A DNA stretch of 64,000 bases from Sphingorhabdus contaminans (GTDB lineage Bacteria > Pseudomonadota > Alphaproteobacteria > Sphingomonadales > Sphingomonadaceae), in the NCBI RefSeq assembly GCF_007280415.1, contig NZ_VKKU01000002.1, forward strand, positions 806,001 through 870,000, read 5' to 3'. A program made the position numbers and the translations under genes. Below the pieces are notes generated by a model, which did not search any database, was not told the origin of the DNA, and worked only from the letters and a program-made list of their open reading frames with translations. Positions 63,568-64,000 of this stretch are shown here, piece after piece. Each line of letters begins with the position of its first letter. The first letter of the stretch is position 1.

Positions 63568-64000
63568 TTCGATGCCGCAACCTGATCCAAAATGACGGTT
63601 TCCGATGCTTGACCGTTCCACAGCTTTACTTCGACCGTCCGGCTTCCGTCGGGTTGGACAACCCATGTGTAGCTGAGTGACTGGTCGCGGGAAAATCCGC
63701 TTTTCATCTGCGCACCTTCAGCCGGAGCGACCAGCAAAGCCGGAGCGCGGCCTTTGCAGCTTGCGACCTTTGTCTCGATCATTTCCTTGGGCACGCGCGG
63801 TGTCGTCAGCGCGTCGCCATGATCGACAACCCATTTCCATTCACCGTCGCCGCGTTCGTTTTTCTGGATGAACTGCCATATGGTCGTGAAATAGCCGAAT
63901 GTGCCATTTGGTCTTTGCCACGCGCCGGTTGTCGCCCCTGTTTTGCCGTCGCAGGACATAAATGCCTTGTGCGCCTGCCATTTGACGGCAGCCGGCGGGT
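63564..64000 (-). CDS. Hypothetical protein, truncated at window edge
   Basis: The frame is open to base 64000, so the start lies beyond the window; 144 codons (about 144 residues) are visible. The visible part carries GYFTTIWQFIQKNERGD, an acidic/tryptophan patch (DGEWKWVVDHGD), a cysteine-bearing VASCKG and a beta-rich C-terminus (SLSYTWVVQPDGSRTVEV). The pattern suggests a small secreted or periplasmic protein, but the N-terminus with any signal peptide is missing. An internal Met (63959) is unlikely to be the start. It overlaps marC by four bases. Confidence 0.6.
   Translation of the reverse strand, partial: PPAAVKWQAHKAFMSCDGKTGATTGAWQRPNGTFGYFTTIWQFIQKNERGDGEWKWVVDHGDALTTPRVPKEMIETKVASCKGRAPALLVAPAEGAQMKSGFSRDQSLSYTWVVQPDGSRTVEVKLWNGQASETVILDQVAASK

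Noticed and set aside
1-64000. CRISPR arrays, insertion sequences, prophage or integrative elements
   Set aside because: No regular direct repeats, transposase, integrase or phage genes were seen on reading, and the two tRNA genes have no adjacent integrase.

Overview
This 64 kb window is chromosomal DNA of a Gram-negative alphaproteobacterium, most likely a member of the Sphingomonadales (Sphingorhabdus/Sphingopyxis-like). Evidence for this is two TonB-dependent receptors, an EipA/DUF1134 envelope protein, an SDHAF4-type (DUF1674) protein, a circularly permuted ATP-grasp/alpha-E/transglutaminase/Anbu cluster, and a dense gene layout with many ATGA or TGATG overlaps. The taxonomic call comes from protein style and gene content, not from a marker search. 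No insertion sequence, prophage, integrase, CRISPR array or rRNA was found. About 60 protein genes and two tRNAs were placed.

Layout. 1-3.3 kb: end of thrC, a methyltransferase, folB and a pteridine-reductase-like SDR (folate/pterin pair). 3.3-8.4 kb (minus): an envelope-glycan operon (FAD oxidoreductase, GtrA flippase, phosphoglycerol-transferase-like enzyme, GT-C-like membrane protein). 8.8-10.4 kb: DEAD-box helicase. 10.4-17.2 kb (minus): htpX, rsmB, GNAT, rpe, heparinase-like gene and purH. 17.3-21.5 kb: SDHAF4-like small gene, then the four-gene ATP-grasp/alpha-E/transglutaminase/Anbu operon. 21.5-30.1 kb: peptidases S9 and M24, thioesterase, crotonase, YghU, VOC, cupin and a TPR protein. 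30.2-35.8 kb: tRNA-Ser, eipA, riboflavin genes, tonB, nadE. 35.9-42.8 kb: prs, hisN, an AraC-type regulator, rpmI-rplT-pheS-pheT. 42.8-47.5 kb: a TonB receptor divergent from a TetR regulator across a 22-bp palindrome, then prfC.

47.5-59.9 kb is the main accessory-type block. It holds a GH42 beta-galactosidase, a 2OG-Fe(II) oxygenase, a flavin halogenase of the tryptophan-halogenase family, a TonB receptor, an MFS disaccharide transporter, a LacI-type repressor, a ROK fructokinase and a GH68 sucrose fructosyltransferase. An 18-bp identical operator-like element lies before both the transporter and GH68 genes, and its half-site recurs before the TonB receptor, so these units are probably one LacI regulon for sucrose or fructoside uptake and cleavage. 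59.9-64 kb: fatty acid desaturase, tRNA-Gly, a CnoX/YbbN-like thioredoxin with a Lon-substrate-domain protein, MarC, and a hypothetical gene cut by the window edge.

The two most interesting systems are the Anbu cluster, a proteasome-related peptidase with a putative peptide-bond-forming enzyme and unresolved function, and the halogenase/2OG-oxygenase pair inside a carbohydrate-uptake locus, whose substrate cannot be read from sequence.
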